DNA from: Lactobacillus huangpiensis
GTDB taxonomy: Bacteria > Bacillota > Bacilli > Lactobacillales > Lactobacillaceae
Assembly: GCF_019972815.1 (NCBI RefSeq)
Contig: NZ_BPPA01000005.1
Location: 1 to 64,000 of the forward strand
Direction: 5' to 3'
Length of the DNA stretch: 64,000 nt
Shown here: one piece after another, positions 17,447 to 25,924 of the stretch
Position numbering within the stretch: position 1 is the stretch's first letter
Layout of the letters: every line of letters begins with the position of its first letter
Notes under the pieces: model-generated
Seen by the model: the letters and a program-made list of their open reading frames with translations, nothing else
The model's database searches: none
What the model was told of the DNA's origin: nothing
Position numbers and translations under genes: made by a program

Positions 17447-18742
17447 TCAAAACGCAATTGTTTGGTTACGTTTTGGTAAAATCCTGTTACCATAAGGGTT
17501 TTCCACCAGCTCCGGATGCAATGTGTGCACAGGAATAAGTGTTGGTGGTTGAACCCAAGCAATAATTTGTTTTAGTTCTTGCTCGTCAGCGTGACCAGAA
17601 CAACGCAACGTCTGAACTTCAATATTTTGCTCAGCGAGATTTTGCAAAAAAGGCTTGTATGCTGGGTCAAAATCTCCTAATGGCTCTGCATTAGAGTGAA
17701 TATACAAACCACCTTTTTGCAAGTGGTCGAAATCAGCAACTGCTTGCCAGAGGAATTCGTGATCATCATTTAGCAGATCATCGTAATGAACAGCTAGTTC
17801 CGGTTTCAGATCAACGAATTTCTGCTCCCCTGGCAAGTAATAATAAGGAAAATCTTGATTTAAACTTTCCTTGAGCAAATGAGCTCTTGCGGCATGCAAA
17901 ACAACTTTACGCGGTGAATCAGAAATAATGCGCAATAGCCGCTCAACGTTGGTAGGATAAGTATTAAAAGTAATTTGCCGCTTAGGGTTGTCATTTTGCA
18001 ATTGTACAAATTTGGCAGTCAGTTCATCCTCATTTTTAGGACCAGTAAATTCTTCGCTATTTTCTTCATGCTTTTCTTCTGGCCAAGAAAACCCGGTTGC
18101 TTCAGTAATTAAAACATCACAGTCTTTAGCTGCTGCCAAAAATTTTTTAACCCAGTCAGGATGATAACCATGAAGACGAATGTCGCCAGTATAGGCAATT
18201 GCCAAGTCTGGTGTTCTCACTATCAGACCAGTTGCACCATAAGCATCGTGGTCACTTGGCCACACCGTCATCGTTATATCGCCGATTTCTATTGGCTTTT
18301 GATACTCGGCTGCAAAAATTGGGCGTGTATAATTCGCCTCATGTCCGGCAGCAGGCAGTAAAAAGTCTCCTTTTTCATTTAAAGCAGGCAACATCTTAGC
18401 TGTTATTGACCCTGCATACAAAGGTATTTCTGGAGCCAAGAAATTCATGGCCTTGCTGTGATCAAGGTGCAGGTGGGACATATAAGCTGCCGCATATTCC
18501 CAACGTCCATGATCAATTGCTTTACCAGTTAGTTGGGGATCATAAAAGTTCGGTACATCACCAATCAGCTCATTTTGCACTAAAGTCTGATAATTTTCGT
18601 CAGGCAAATTGAGCTCAGGTCGGTAGACTTCACCCAAATCAAACAAAATGTGCGATTTGTGATATGCCACCTCCATCATTGGGCCGCCAATAGTATTTAA
18701 ACCATTGTAAAACGTAATGGTGGTTCTATCCTTTAAGATCAT
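17447..18742 (-). CDS. Metallo-beta-lactamase-fold hydrolase in the Ugp-type operon
   Basis: A 431-residue cytoplasmic MBL-fold hydrolase. Metal-ligand motif H-L-H-L-D-H is at about residues 90-95. A later GDIRLHG strand follows, and late motifs resemble the beta-CASP group (RCSGHADEQE and PVHTLHPE). It could be a phosphodiesterase or nuclease. It overlaps the upstream permease gene by 17 bases and has AAGGGGG nine bases before its ATG, so it is cotranslated with the importer. No UgpQ-type phosphodiesterase is present. I infer that this enzyme may process the imported substrate. Confidence 0.8.
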   Translation of the reverse strand: MILKDRTTITFYNGLNTIGGPMMEVAYHKSHILFDLGEVYRPELNLPDENYQTLVQNELIGDVPNFYDPQLTGKAIDHGRWEYAAAYMSHLHLDHSKAMNFLAPEIPLYAGSITAKMLPALNEKGDFLLPAAGHEANYTRPIFAAEYQKPIEIGDITMTVWPSDHDAYGATGLIVRTPDLAIAYTGDIRLHGYHPDWVKKFLAAAKDCDVLITEATGFSWPEEKHEENSEEFTGPKNEDELTAKFVQLQNDNPKRQITFNTYPTNVERLLRIISDSPRKVVLHAARAHLLKESLNQDFPYYYLPGEQKFVDLKPELAVHYDDLLNDDHEFLWQAVADFDHLQKGGLYIHSNAEPLGDFDPAYKPFLQNLAEQNIEVQTLRCSGHADEQELKQIIAWVQPPTLIPVHTLHPELVENPYGNRILPKRNQTIAF

Positions 18743-19550
18743 TACGAACCACCCCCTTAATAATCTGTTTTCTAAAGATTAGGTACAAGACTAAAATTGG
18801 TAAAACAGTCAGGGTAGCAGCAGCCAGTTGCAATTGCGTTTCACTACCGGCATCGGATGCAAAGGCAGATAAACCATTATTTAGCAAACGCATGGTATCT
18901 TCATTTGTAACCAGTAACGGCCAGAGAAATGAATTCCAGCCAGAGATGAAGCTTAAAAGACCAACTGTAAACAAGCCGCCTTTTGACATCGGTACTAAAA
19001 TTTTCCAAATGTAATCCCAATCACTGGCGCCATCAATCATAGCTGCTTTATAAATCGTATCTGAGATTGAACCAAAATAGCTCTGCAAGTAATACATGTA
19101 GAAAATCGAAGTTAGGAATGGCAAGACCAGTCCTACATAGGTATTAAGCAAACCCATATGTGCAATCGTATTGTAATTAGTAAAAATAATTGCTTCACCA
19201 GGTACCATCAATAGTGACAAAAGCACCATTTGGATTAGACCCTTGCCCTTAAAGCGCAGGTTAACCATGGCAAAAGCGCCAAGCAATGAATTAAACAAAC
19301 TGACAAGCGTGGTGATACTGGCTGTTAAAACCGTATTGAAGAAGTAGCGACCAAAAGGTGCACGGGCAAATACTTTTGCGTAGTTAGACCACTCAAAATG
19401 ATGCGGGATTAATGTTGGCGGAATAGAAGTTGTTTCCTGAAAACTCATCAAACCACCTAAAATCATATAAATGAATGGAAAAACAGTAATGATGGCAAAG
19501 ATAAATAAAATAATGTAACTGAATAAAACTCCTAGCCGAATTCGTTTCAT
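18726..19550 (-). CDS. ABC sugar/glycerophosphate permease, UgpE/MalG type
   Basis: A 274-residue membrane protein with six hydrophobic segments. The conserved EAA loop (YKAAMIDGASDWDYIWKILVPMSKGG) contacts the ATPase. It is the second permease of a family 1 (CUT1) importer. The gene follows the first permease with no gap, and its end overlaps the MBL hydrolase gene. Confidence 0.9.
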   Translation of the reverse strand: MKRIRLGVLFSYIILFIFAIITVFPFIYMILGGLMSFQETTSIPPTLIPHHFEWSNYAKVFARAPFGRYFFNTVLTASITTLVSLFNSLLGAFAMVNLRFKGKGLIQMVLLSLLMVPGEAIIFTNYNTIAHMGLLNTYVGLVLPFLTSIFYMYYLQSYFGSISDTIYKAAMIDGASDWDYIWKILVPMSKGGLFTVGLLSFISGWNSFLWPLLVTNEDTMRLLNNGLSAFASDAGSETQLQLAAATLTVLPILVLYLIFRKQIIKGVVRNDLKG

Positions 19551-20417
19551 TTAATTCTCTCCTATCTTCTTCATCATTTTCCGTTGCAAGAACGTCGCAA
19601 ACAGAATTATCAGGAACAAAATTACCGTTGCCGCCATCGCAACTCCCGGAGTGCCGACAATTTGGAACTTATTGTAAATATAGAACACGGCAGTTGTTCC
19701 CGAATTACCCACTCCGGCTTGCCCGTTAAAGAGTGCGTAAACAGAAGTATAGATTTTAAAGGCTCCAATCACATTCATTGTTAGCAGAAAAGCAATAGTA
19801 GGAACCAGCTCCGGCATAGTAATGCGCCAAAACTTATCGCGCCCGCTAGCACCGTACATGTCAGCAATTGTATAAAAATTCGGGTCAATATTACGCAGTG
19901 CTCCCATTAATATGACAATGTTAAAAGCCAGTGACGACCAAATACCAAAGATAATAATGGTAGTTAAAGACATTGCTGGATCATCAATCCAGTCAGGAGC
20001 AGGCAGATGCAAACATCTAAGCAAAAAGTTCAACATCCCGTAATCACCATTAAAGATGTAACGGAAAACAATCCCTATGGCAATTGTTGAAGTAACATAT
20101 GGCATAAAAAACGTTGTTTCAAAGAATGACTTATGCTTCACCTTGTCAAAAATTATCCACGCCAGCATAATTGAAATTATTAAGCCGATAGGTACTGAAA
20201 TAATTGCATATAGCACCGTATTCTTGATAGCCAGCCAAAATTCCGGGTCGTTGAAAATATACTGATAATTACTAAAACCATTCCAGTGTAAATCAATTAA
20301 TGAACCACTTTGAAAGCTCATACCAAAAGCACGTAAAATGGGATAAATACTAAACAAAGTGACAAAGATAATAGTTGGTGCTAAAAAAAGCCAAGCCTTC
20401 TTTTGATTTGTCTTCAT
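19551..20417 (-). CDS. ABC sugar/glycerophosphate permease, UgpA/MalF type
   Basis: A 288-residue membrane protein with six predicted helices and the EAA-type loop (DMYGASGRDKFWRITMPEL, about residues 185-203). It is the first permease of the CUT1 importer and forms the heterodimer with the following gene product. Its start codon overlaps the stop of the ATPase gene by one base. Confidence 0.9.
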   Translation of the reverse strand: MKTNQKKAWLFLAPTIIFVTLFSIYPILRAFGMSFQSGSLIDLHWNGFSNYQYIFNDPEFWLAIKNTVLYAIISVPIGLIISIMLAWIIFDKVKHKSFFETTFFMPYVTSTIAIGIVFRYIFNGDYGMLNFLLRCLHLPAPDWIDDPAMSLTTIIIFGIWSSLAFNIVILMGALRNIDPNFYTIADMYGASGRDKFWRITMPELVPTIAFLLTMNVIGAFKIYTSVYALFNGQAGVGNSGTTAVFYIYNKFQIVGTPGVAMAATVILFLIILFATFLQRKMMKKIGEN

Positions 20418-21502
20418 TAGTAAACTCGCTCTCCTTCAGGTGTAAAAAGAAATACCCGATTTAATCGCATTTTAAGTTTAACTTGATCGCCTCTCTTAAT
20501 TGGAGTTTCAAGGTTAATTAGTGAACGAACCTGTTCATTATCAAATGTAAATTTCAGTATACGTTCACGTCCAATTAATTCAATATCATCCACCGTGGTC
20601 TCGAAAAGACCCTCAGGATCTGGAATAATATTCTCAGGTCGAACAGACAAGATATACTCACCATCTGGCAATTCCCGTTTAAAACGAGACTGTTCCAGAT
20701 CAGCAAGATCTATCGTAAATTGGCTTGACTTTAATTCATTTGCAGTTTTAGTTATTTTAAAATTATCAATTACTGGATTGCCGACAAAATTGGCTACAAA
20801 ATAATTATTAGGCTCCAAATAAAAGTTTTGGCCTAAATCGTCTTGTTGTATAACACCATCATTAAAGAGGATGATTTTATCACCAATAGACAATGCTTCT
20901 TCTTGGTCATGAGTGACAAAAAGCGTGGTAATGCCAACAGATTTGACTAATGAACGAATTTCTTCACGAATCTTTAAACGCAGTCTGGCATCCAAATTGC
21001 TCAAAGGTTCATCCATGAGCAGAATTTGAGGTTCTTGTACCAAAGCACGAGCAATTGCCACTCTTTGTTGCTGACCACCGGATAAATTGCCAGGCTTTTG
21101 ATCAGCCAACTCGGTAATCTGCGTTAATTCCATGTACTTAGTAGCAATCTTTTTGGCTTCTTCTTTAGGTTTTTTATTAGCCCCTACAATAAGTGGAAAC
21201 ATTACGTTTTGCAAAACAGTCATATGAGGATACAATGCATAGTTTTGAAAAACGTAGCCAATATGGCGATCTTTAGGTGCAACCTTTACCACCGACTTGC
21301 CATTAAATAAGATGTCTCCTTCTGTGGGATTAAGCAGACCAGCCAGTATATTTAAAATAGTTGTTTTTCCACAACCGGATGGCCCTAATAAACACACCAA
21401 ATCTCCTTTTTTAACGGAAAAGCTGACGTTTTTTATAGCTTCATGACCATTGTCATAAACTTTTTGCAGGTTTTTCACTTCAACAAATTTATTGTTATCC
21501 AT
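20417..21502 (-). CDS. ABC importer ATPase, UgpC/MalK type
   Basis: A 361-residue ATPase. Walker A GPSGCGKTT is at about residues 38-46, signature LSGGQQQR at about 137-144 and Walker B LLMDEPLSNLDARLR follows; the switch His is in VTHDQEEA. A C-terminal OB-fold (TOBE) regulatory domain occupies residues about 235-361, as in MalK and UgpC. It is the first main gene of the operon. Its own ribosome site is weak (AGTGGTG). A ten-codon minicistron ends on its ATG, suggesting coupled translation. Confidence 0.92.
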   Translation of the reverse strand: MDNNKFVEVKNLQKVYDNGHEAIKNVSFSVKKGDLVCLLGPSGCGKTTILNILAGLLNPTEGDILFNGKSVVKVAPKDRHIGYVFQNYALYPHMTVLQNVMFPLIVGANKKPKEEAKKIATKYMELTQITELADQKPGNLSGGQQQRVAIARALVQEPQILLMDEPLSNLDARLRLKIREEIRSLVKSVGITTLFVTHDQEEALSIGDKIILFNDGVIQQDDLGQNFYLEPNNYFVANFVGNPVIDNFKITKTANELKSSQFTIDLADLEQSRFKRELPDGEYILSVRPENIIPDPEGLFETTVDDIELIGRERILKFTFDNEQVRSLINLETPIKRGDQVKLKMRLNRVFLFTPEGERVY

Positions 21503-21534
21503 TAAATCGCACCACTATAATCTTTATTTTTCAT
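21502..21534 (-). CDS. Candidate 10-residue leader ORF coupled to the ABC ATPase gene
   Basis: ATG with ten sense codons (peptide MKNKDYSGAI) whose TAA shares its last A with the ATPase ATG (TAATG). A GAGAG sequence lies shortly upstream. The main gene lacks a good ribosome site, so ribosomes finishing this ORF could reinitiate. It is very short, and no homology is claimed. Confidence 0.4.
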   Translation of the reverse strand: MKNKDYSGAI

Positions 21535-21547
21535 TTTTACTCTCTTA

Positions 21548-21576
21548 ATTTTATGATAAAAAAAGTCAGAACACAA
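21548..21576 (-). promoter_or_regulatory. Promoter of the Ugp-type operon
   Basis: TTGTGT (21571-21576), 17-base spacer, TAAAAT (21548-21553) on the minus strand, just upstream of the leader ORF. The remaining intergenic sequence to 21829 is AT-rich, and I see no other gene in it. Confidence 0.55.
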
Positions 21577-21829
21577 CCTAATTTGCTTAATTAAAATTCG
21601 TAATTATCTTATCATAATCAAGCTTTTAAGTTAATTATTCGTATTTGTTGTTTAAATTGTTAATTATTATCCGGAAATTGCTTTTATTGTTCTCTTTTTA
21701 AAGTTTTGCCTTAAGAAAAAAGCGACAGTAAATGTTACTACCACTCTTTTTAATCTCTGTATATATTAACTATTATTTTATCCGAACATTTGGTTATTCT
21801 TTAAAGCTGATTTTGCCAGCAACTACTGG

Positions 21830-22702
21830 TTAGTAATTATCTTTCACAAAAATCTCATGATTTACTTTGGCTCGTCCATTGTTATAGTTAAAAGAGTAAC
21901 CAGGCTGAACGTTAAACAGATAAACATTAAAATCAAGTTCTCCGTCAGTTGAGACTGCCTGCAAGTTAATACCACGTGCCATTAATTCGTCTCCTCGAAA
22001 AATCGGCGTAGCTTGATAAATCACTTTTTTATTTTGCCTTAAAGCAACACGAATACGGCTTTCAAACATTGTTTGAATTCTTTGATTGGAAAAAGCAGAC
22101 TGTGTGAACAAATTTTTAGGGTTATTTTGATCACCTGAATGATTGCGGGGATTGAAGTTGCCTTCAAAGTCAATACCGGCAGAAACTGAATACGCAATGA
22201 GGTGTCCACGATTATAAATTTGTGTGCCGTTGCGCCGGTTATAATGCCAACCAGTTGGTTCAACGAATTGGCGAACCCTCAAACTATCGTTAGCAACATT
22301 GCGCTTTTGTAAAAAGGCTGTATTCGAATGAGATGTACGATTTAAACTATCCAAATCAGAATAAATAACCCGATTAACGCGCCAGGCATTTTTGATTAAC
22401 GTGGAATGATCATTATTAACAGTAATATAAGAAGAACTTCCACTTTTAAAGTTTAAATTAGCCAGTTTTTGGTAGTCTTCATGCGACAAGCCACCGTATA
22501 CTTTAGCAGCAGGCTTGGCCTTATCAATTTGATTGCGTTTCTGGCGGTCACTGCGCGTGATCCTGTTCATTGTCTGGTGTCCACTTGGGTCTGAGCCACC
22601 CTTAGTAGAAACAAACCACAACAAGAACAAGATAATAATGACTATTGCCCAAAAATCTCCGTTAGTTGTTTTAGTTTTTCGTCTGCTCCTCCTGCGTGCC
22701 AT
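21830..22702 (-). CDS. DNA/RNA non-specific endonuclease, membrane-anchored (EndA-like)
   Basis: A 290-residue protein with a basic N-terminus and one hydrophobic signal-anchor (residues about 16-33). A linker follows, then the beta-beta-alpha metal NUC domain. The motif normally D-R-G-H reads N-R-G-H (YNRGHLIAYS), keeping the catalytic His. The metal-ligand Asn is present in the N-x-x-N region (DQNNPKNLFTQSAFSNQ). It is probably a surface nuclease for nutrient acquisition or DNA uptake, similar to EndA of streptococci. The ribosome site AAAGGAG is good. The gene appears to be monocistronic. Confidence 0.88.
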   Translation of the reverse strand: MARRRSRRKTKTTNGDFWAIVIIILFLLWFVSTKGGSDPSGHQTMNRITRSDRQKRNQIDKAKPAAKVYGGLSHEDYQKLANLNFKSGSSSYITVNNDHSTLIKNAWRVNRVIYSDLDSLNRTSHSNTAFLQKRNVANDSLRVRQFVEPTGWHYNRRNGTQIYNRGHLIAYSVSAGIDFEGNFNPRNHSGDQNNPKNLFTQSAFSNQRIQTMFESRIRVALRQNKKVIYQATPIFRGDELMARGINLQAVSTDGELDFNVYLFNVQPGYSFNYNNGRAKVNHEIFVKDNY

Positions 22703-22769
22703 TCACATTGCTCCTTTTTAATAATAATTAAGTATAGCTAATCGAACTGTTGTTTGCAACAGGAACAAT

Positions 22770-22796
22770 AAAAAAGCAAGGTCAATGATCCCTTGC
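22770..22796 (-). terminator. Terminator of the exonuclease operon
   Basis: GCAAGG and CCTTGC pair around a 9-base loop, followed on the minus strand by TTTTTT, just after the exonuclease stop. Confidence 0.78.
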
Positions 22797-22804
22797 CTCT
22801 AATT

Positions 22805-23758
22805 TTAACTTCTGGCCCATTCATCCAGCATATTCAAAAAATAGCTTTCAGACAAGCGCTTAATCTTGCTGCCTGCATGATTAAATTCTTTTGCCTTCAA
22901 TGCTTCTGGATTATTTTTACTGAAAAAGCCGTCATCACTCATAATTAAATAATCTGTATCAGCTTTGACACCAGTTTGGGCTATGCCATTCATATTATTA
23001 ACCATTTGAGCAGCTTCAGTGCCGTTTATTTCTACCTCAGGAGCAAAAGCAATCTTTTTATTATTAACCGGATTACGAAATCCTAATTCCCAGACTTCCA
23101 GTTCTTCCTCCAGCAAATCAATGTTTTTCAGTTTGCCTTGTGCTTTTTGCAATAGTTCTGGCGTAAAATGCTGGCGAAAATCATCATAAACTTTTTTAGT
23201 ATCAAGGGAATCTTCCAGACCATGATGCTGTTCTACTTGTGCAATACCTGCGCGCTGAATGCAGTCAAGCAAGCGATTGTGCTGCTGCGGATAATATACT
23301 CGAGCTAAACGCAACACATCGACATAATCGTTACTAAGCTCCGGCAAATGAAATTTTCGTGCTAAATCATACAAAAAATTGAGATCGAAATTGACGTTAT
23401 AGCCAATGATAATATCGTCACCAATAAACTTGCGAAAAGCCGTCATTGCCTCTTTTACCGGCTTTCCTTCTTTAAGAAGCAGTTCTTCAGTAATACCATT
23501 TAACTTAGTGATAAAACTCGGCACATGATTTGACCGTGGATAAACAACCAGTTGACTAAACTCATCTACCACTTTGTTAGCACGCACTTTAACTGCACCA
23601 AGTTCAGTTACATGATCACGATATGGGTTTAAGCCCGTAGTTTCAATATCGAGCATAGTGTAGTCGGAAATGAAGTCAGGCCATTCCTGACCCTTGCCGC
23701 GGATCTTATCTTGAACCCCAGAAACATGCAGTACGCCATTTTTTACGTAAATACTCAT
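22805..23758 (-). CDS. DEDDh 3'-5' exonuclease (DNA polymerase III epsilon-like) with C-terminal BRCT domain
   Basis: A 317-residue protein. Exo motifs are D-I-E-T-T-G (residues about 37-42), YNVNFDLNFL and the final H-x5-D (HHGLEDSLDT), so the DEDDh active site is complete. Residues about 230-317 read like a BRCT domain (KIAFAPEVE start, TDYLIMSDDG centre, SKNNPEALKAKEF end). It probably acts in DNA repair or turnover rather than replication proofreading, since PolC has its own exonuclease. The sirtuin-like gene ends nine bases upstream, so they are cotranscribed. Confidence 0.88.
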   Translation of the reverse strand: MSIYVKNGVLHVSGVQDKIRGKGQEWPDFISDYTMLDIETTGLNPYRDHVTELGAVKVRANKVVDEFSQLVVYPRSNHVPSFITKLNGITEELLLKEGKPVKEAMTAFRKFIGDDIIIGYNVNFDLNFLYDLARKFHLPELSNDYVDVLRLARVYYPQQHNRLLDCIQRAGIAQVEQHHGLEDSLDTKKVYDDFRQHFTPELLQKAQGKLKNIDLLEEELEVWELGFRNPVNNKKIAFAPEVEINGTEAAQMVNNMNGIAQTGVKADTDYLIMSDDGFFSKNNPEALKAKEFNHAGSKIKRLSESYFLNMLDEWARS

Positions 23759-23767
23759 TGAAATCAG

Positions 23768-24589
23768 CTACTCCATCACCAAATTATTGATTAAACTTGC
23801 TGCATCCGCGTTTGTACCAGCGCTGCGTTCTTGAATTTCCGGTAATAAATTTTCCTGCTTGAAGTCAGCAGCCACATAGGACCATTGCGGAAATTCTGCT
23901 ACCAAATGTTCAATTGGTTCCCGTAATTGCGGGCTCGTTTCGTCAACTCCTAATTCCAAAAAAACAGTGTTTTTATCTTCATTACCGGTTAAAAACCAGC
24001 GGAAACGAGTGTTAGCTTCAGTATCTGGATAAAAATGCTCATTAAGTGGCATATGTATTTCCAGTGGCTGACCACATACATCACATTTTGGTACCAATTC
24101 TTCTATGTTGGTATCGGGCTTTTTCCCAGCAATCTTTTGAACGACAGACTGACAATTCTTAAGTCCATGATTGATGCCGCTGGAACACTGCGCTTTAGTC
24201 CAGTCGCCAAACACATTAAAAATGCGGTTTTCATTAAAGCCGGCAGTTTCAAAAAAGTGACCAAATGCAGAGGTAGCAATAAAATACTGCTTGTCATCAA
24301 TTAATTGCTTCAGTTTTTGCAATGTTTTACTAGGATGATAATCAAGTGAATACCTTTGAATAAGGTTTGACCATAACTGCCATTTCTCAGCCCATGAAAG
24401 CTTGTGCTCATCAAGAGCATATCCTACTGAATGAACATCATATTTTTGAACAATAGTGGGAAAATCACGTTCAAAATCTTCCTGACCCAAAAGGTCAAGT
24501 CCTTCAGTTTTAGCTAAGCCATTACCGGCAACCACTATTACAGTATCAGCATTTTGCACTAACTGTCGTGCCTTATTCAAATTTTCCAT
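23768..24589 (-). CDS. Divergent Sir2-like (sirtuin-fold) protein
   Basis: A 273-residue protein with the outline of Sir2 NAD-dependent deacylases. The N-terminal Rossmann start V-V-A-G-N-G-L-A (about 19-26) replaces the usual GAGxS. A zinc-binding C-x-x-C pair is present (PKCDVCGQPL) with two earlier cysteines (KAQC, LKNC). The usual T-N-x-D reads T-S-A-F before GHF, and the catalytic His position reads Gly in VFGDW. It therefore resembles the SirTM/macrodomain-linked group but has lost standard catalytic residues. The function is uncertain. Confidence 0.72.
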   Translation of the reverse strand: MENLNKARQLVQNADTVIVVAGNGLAKTEGLDLLGQEDFERDFPTIVQKYDVHSVGYALDEHKLSWAEKWQLWSNLIQRYSLDYHPSKTLQKLKQLIDDKQYFIATSAFGHFFETAGFNENRIFNVFGDWTKAQCSSGINHGLKNCQSVVQKIAGKKPDTNIEELVPKCDVCGQPLEIHMPLNEHFYPDTEANTRFRWFLTGNEDKNTVFLELGVDETSPQLREPIEHLVAEFPQWSYVAADFKQENLLPEIQERSAGTNADAASLINNLVME

Positions 24590-24602
24590 TTAATTACCTT
24601 TT

Positions 24603-25238
24603 CTATTTTTGATTATAACCAGTAAATGAAACTTGGCCATCTTCAAATTCTCCTAAGAAAATATCACCAGTATCATCATAGCCAGCTTGTTTGACCTGCT
24701 CTTTTAGCCAGTCTTCATCCTTATTAATAGATTCAAGCACATCTTGGTTGATTTGACCATCATTAATTAACGGAAAACGTACATTCTTCTCATCTTTTTT
24801 AATTACCGTTAATTGACCGTTCTTTTCAAAAATACAGTTTTTCACTTTATCAACAGAATAAATTCCTTGACTGCGCAATTTAAACATTAATTCATTAGCT
24901 GAAAGTCCAGCAGATAAACAATTTCGAGGCAAAACTTGACCATTTTTAATTATTTGAATTGGTTTGCCATCAATTAGGCTGCGAATAAAGTTGCTGTGCT
25001 CTCTGGCAAATTTTAGGATAAAGACCACTAAAGTCCAGACAATCAAAACCAGCAAAAACTGTAATACGGAAATATTGGCATTATAAATAACGCCTCCTAT
25101 AATACCACCCAAAACATAGTTTTGCAGTTGATCCAGAGCCGTTGTGGGAGCAATATTGCTCTTGCCAAACACATTTATTTGAAAAATTAAAGTTAACACA
25201 CCTAATACGAATTTAATAAAAAGCTGCGTATAATTCAT
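24603..25238 (-). CDS. DUF421 (YetF-like) membrane protein
   Basis: A 211-residue protein with three N-terminal hydrophobic helices (about 5-25, 38-55, 58-80) and a cytoplasmic YetF-type domain. That domain carries the family pattern G-K-P-I-Q-I-I-K-N-G-Q-V. The pair DUF3290-DUF421 is a standard two-gene unit in lactobacilli. Its role is not established, though stress or envelope functions have been suggested for YetF relatives. It lies 13 bases after its partner. Confidence 0.85.
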   Translation of the reverse strand: MNYTQLFIKFVLGVLTLIFQINVFGKSNIAPTTALDQLQNYVLGGIIGGVIYNANISVLQFLLVLIVWTLVVFILKFAREHSNFIRSLIDGKPIQIIKNGQVLPRNCLSAGLSANELMFKLRSQGIYSVDKVKNCIFEKNGQLTVIKKDEKNVRFPLINDGQINQDVLESINKDEDWLKEQVKQAGYDDTGDIFLGEFEDGQVSFTGYNQK

Positions 25239-25251
25239 TATTATTTTCCTC

Positions 25252-25701
25252 CTAATTCTTTACGTCGACCGTGTGGTTAATCACGTGGGCCTGCTTTAAA
25301 GAATATGAATTGTTATCGTCATTTAGTTCCAGTTGATAGTCAATGTCTTTGGAATCAACTCTGACAATTAGACCGTTTTGCAAAGTTGTAGAACTAACCA
25401 TGACGTCCGAAACCGGAACCTTATGATCTTTAGCAACTGATTTAATAAAAGGCGCAATCTGCTCGGATTGGGATTTTACCACATTGGTTTGCACGTATTT
25501 TTCGTATTGTGTTCCCATAAATAAAAGCAAAAACAAAAGTGCAATAATGCCCAGGTCTCGGTAGCGCGTATCGAATCTATGCCTGAGATAAAGAACTGTA
25601 AAAGCAATCATCGTTAAAGCCGCAACCGCAATCAGTACATAGAGAATGGTTTTACTTGTATTTTGATTTTGCTCAATATATTTAAGTGTGTAAAAAGTCA
25701 T
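25252..25701 (-). CDS. DUF3290 membrane protein
   Basis: A 149-residue protein with two N-terminal transmembrane segments (about 18-40 and 48-65) and a small extracytoplasmic or cytoplasmic domain. It matches the DUF3290 family by layout (FYTLKYIEQNQN opening) and by its invariable DUF421 neighbour. Function unknown. First gene of a two-gene unit; the ribosome site GAGG lies before ATG. Confidence 0.8.
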   Translation of the reverse strand: MTFYTLKYIEQNQNTSKTILYVLIAVAALTMIAFTVLYLRHRFDTRYRDLGIIALLFLLLFMGTQYEKYVQTNVVKSQSEQIAPFIKSVAKDHKVPVSDVMVSSTTLQNGLIVRVDSKDIDYQLELNDDNNSYSLKQAHVINHTVDVKN

Positions 25702-25871
25702 GACATAATTACCTCTATAAAAAACAATTTATTCTATTTTACTGTAGTCAATACTTTTTAAGAAATTTCATATTAACTACCTTAATTATTACCAAATATA
25801 GCTAAAACATTTAATTCCTCCCAGAAGCTTACTTCAACTGTGTTTATAAGCTCATCTATTATCAGTATAAC

Positions 25872-25901
25872 AAAAAAGTAGTTAGAAGCTGTCTAACTAC
25901 T
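25872..25901 (-). terminator. Terminator of the PAS-protein gene
   Basis: AGTAGTTAGA and TCTAACTACT pair around CAGCT on the minus strand, followed by TTTTTT. Confidence 0.85.
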
Positions 25902-25924
25902 GCTTATTAATATTCAATTTATTT

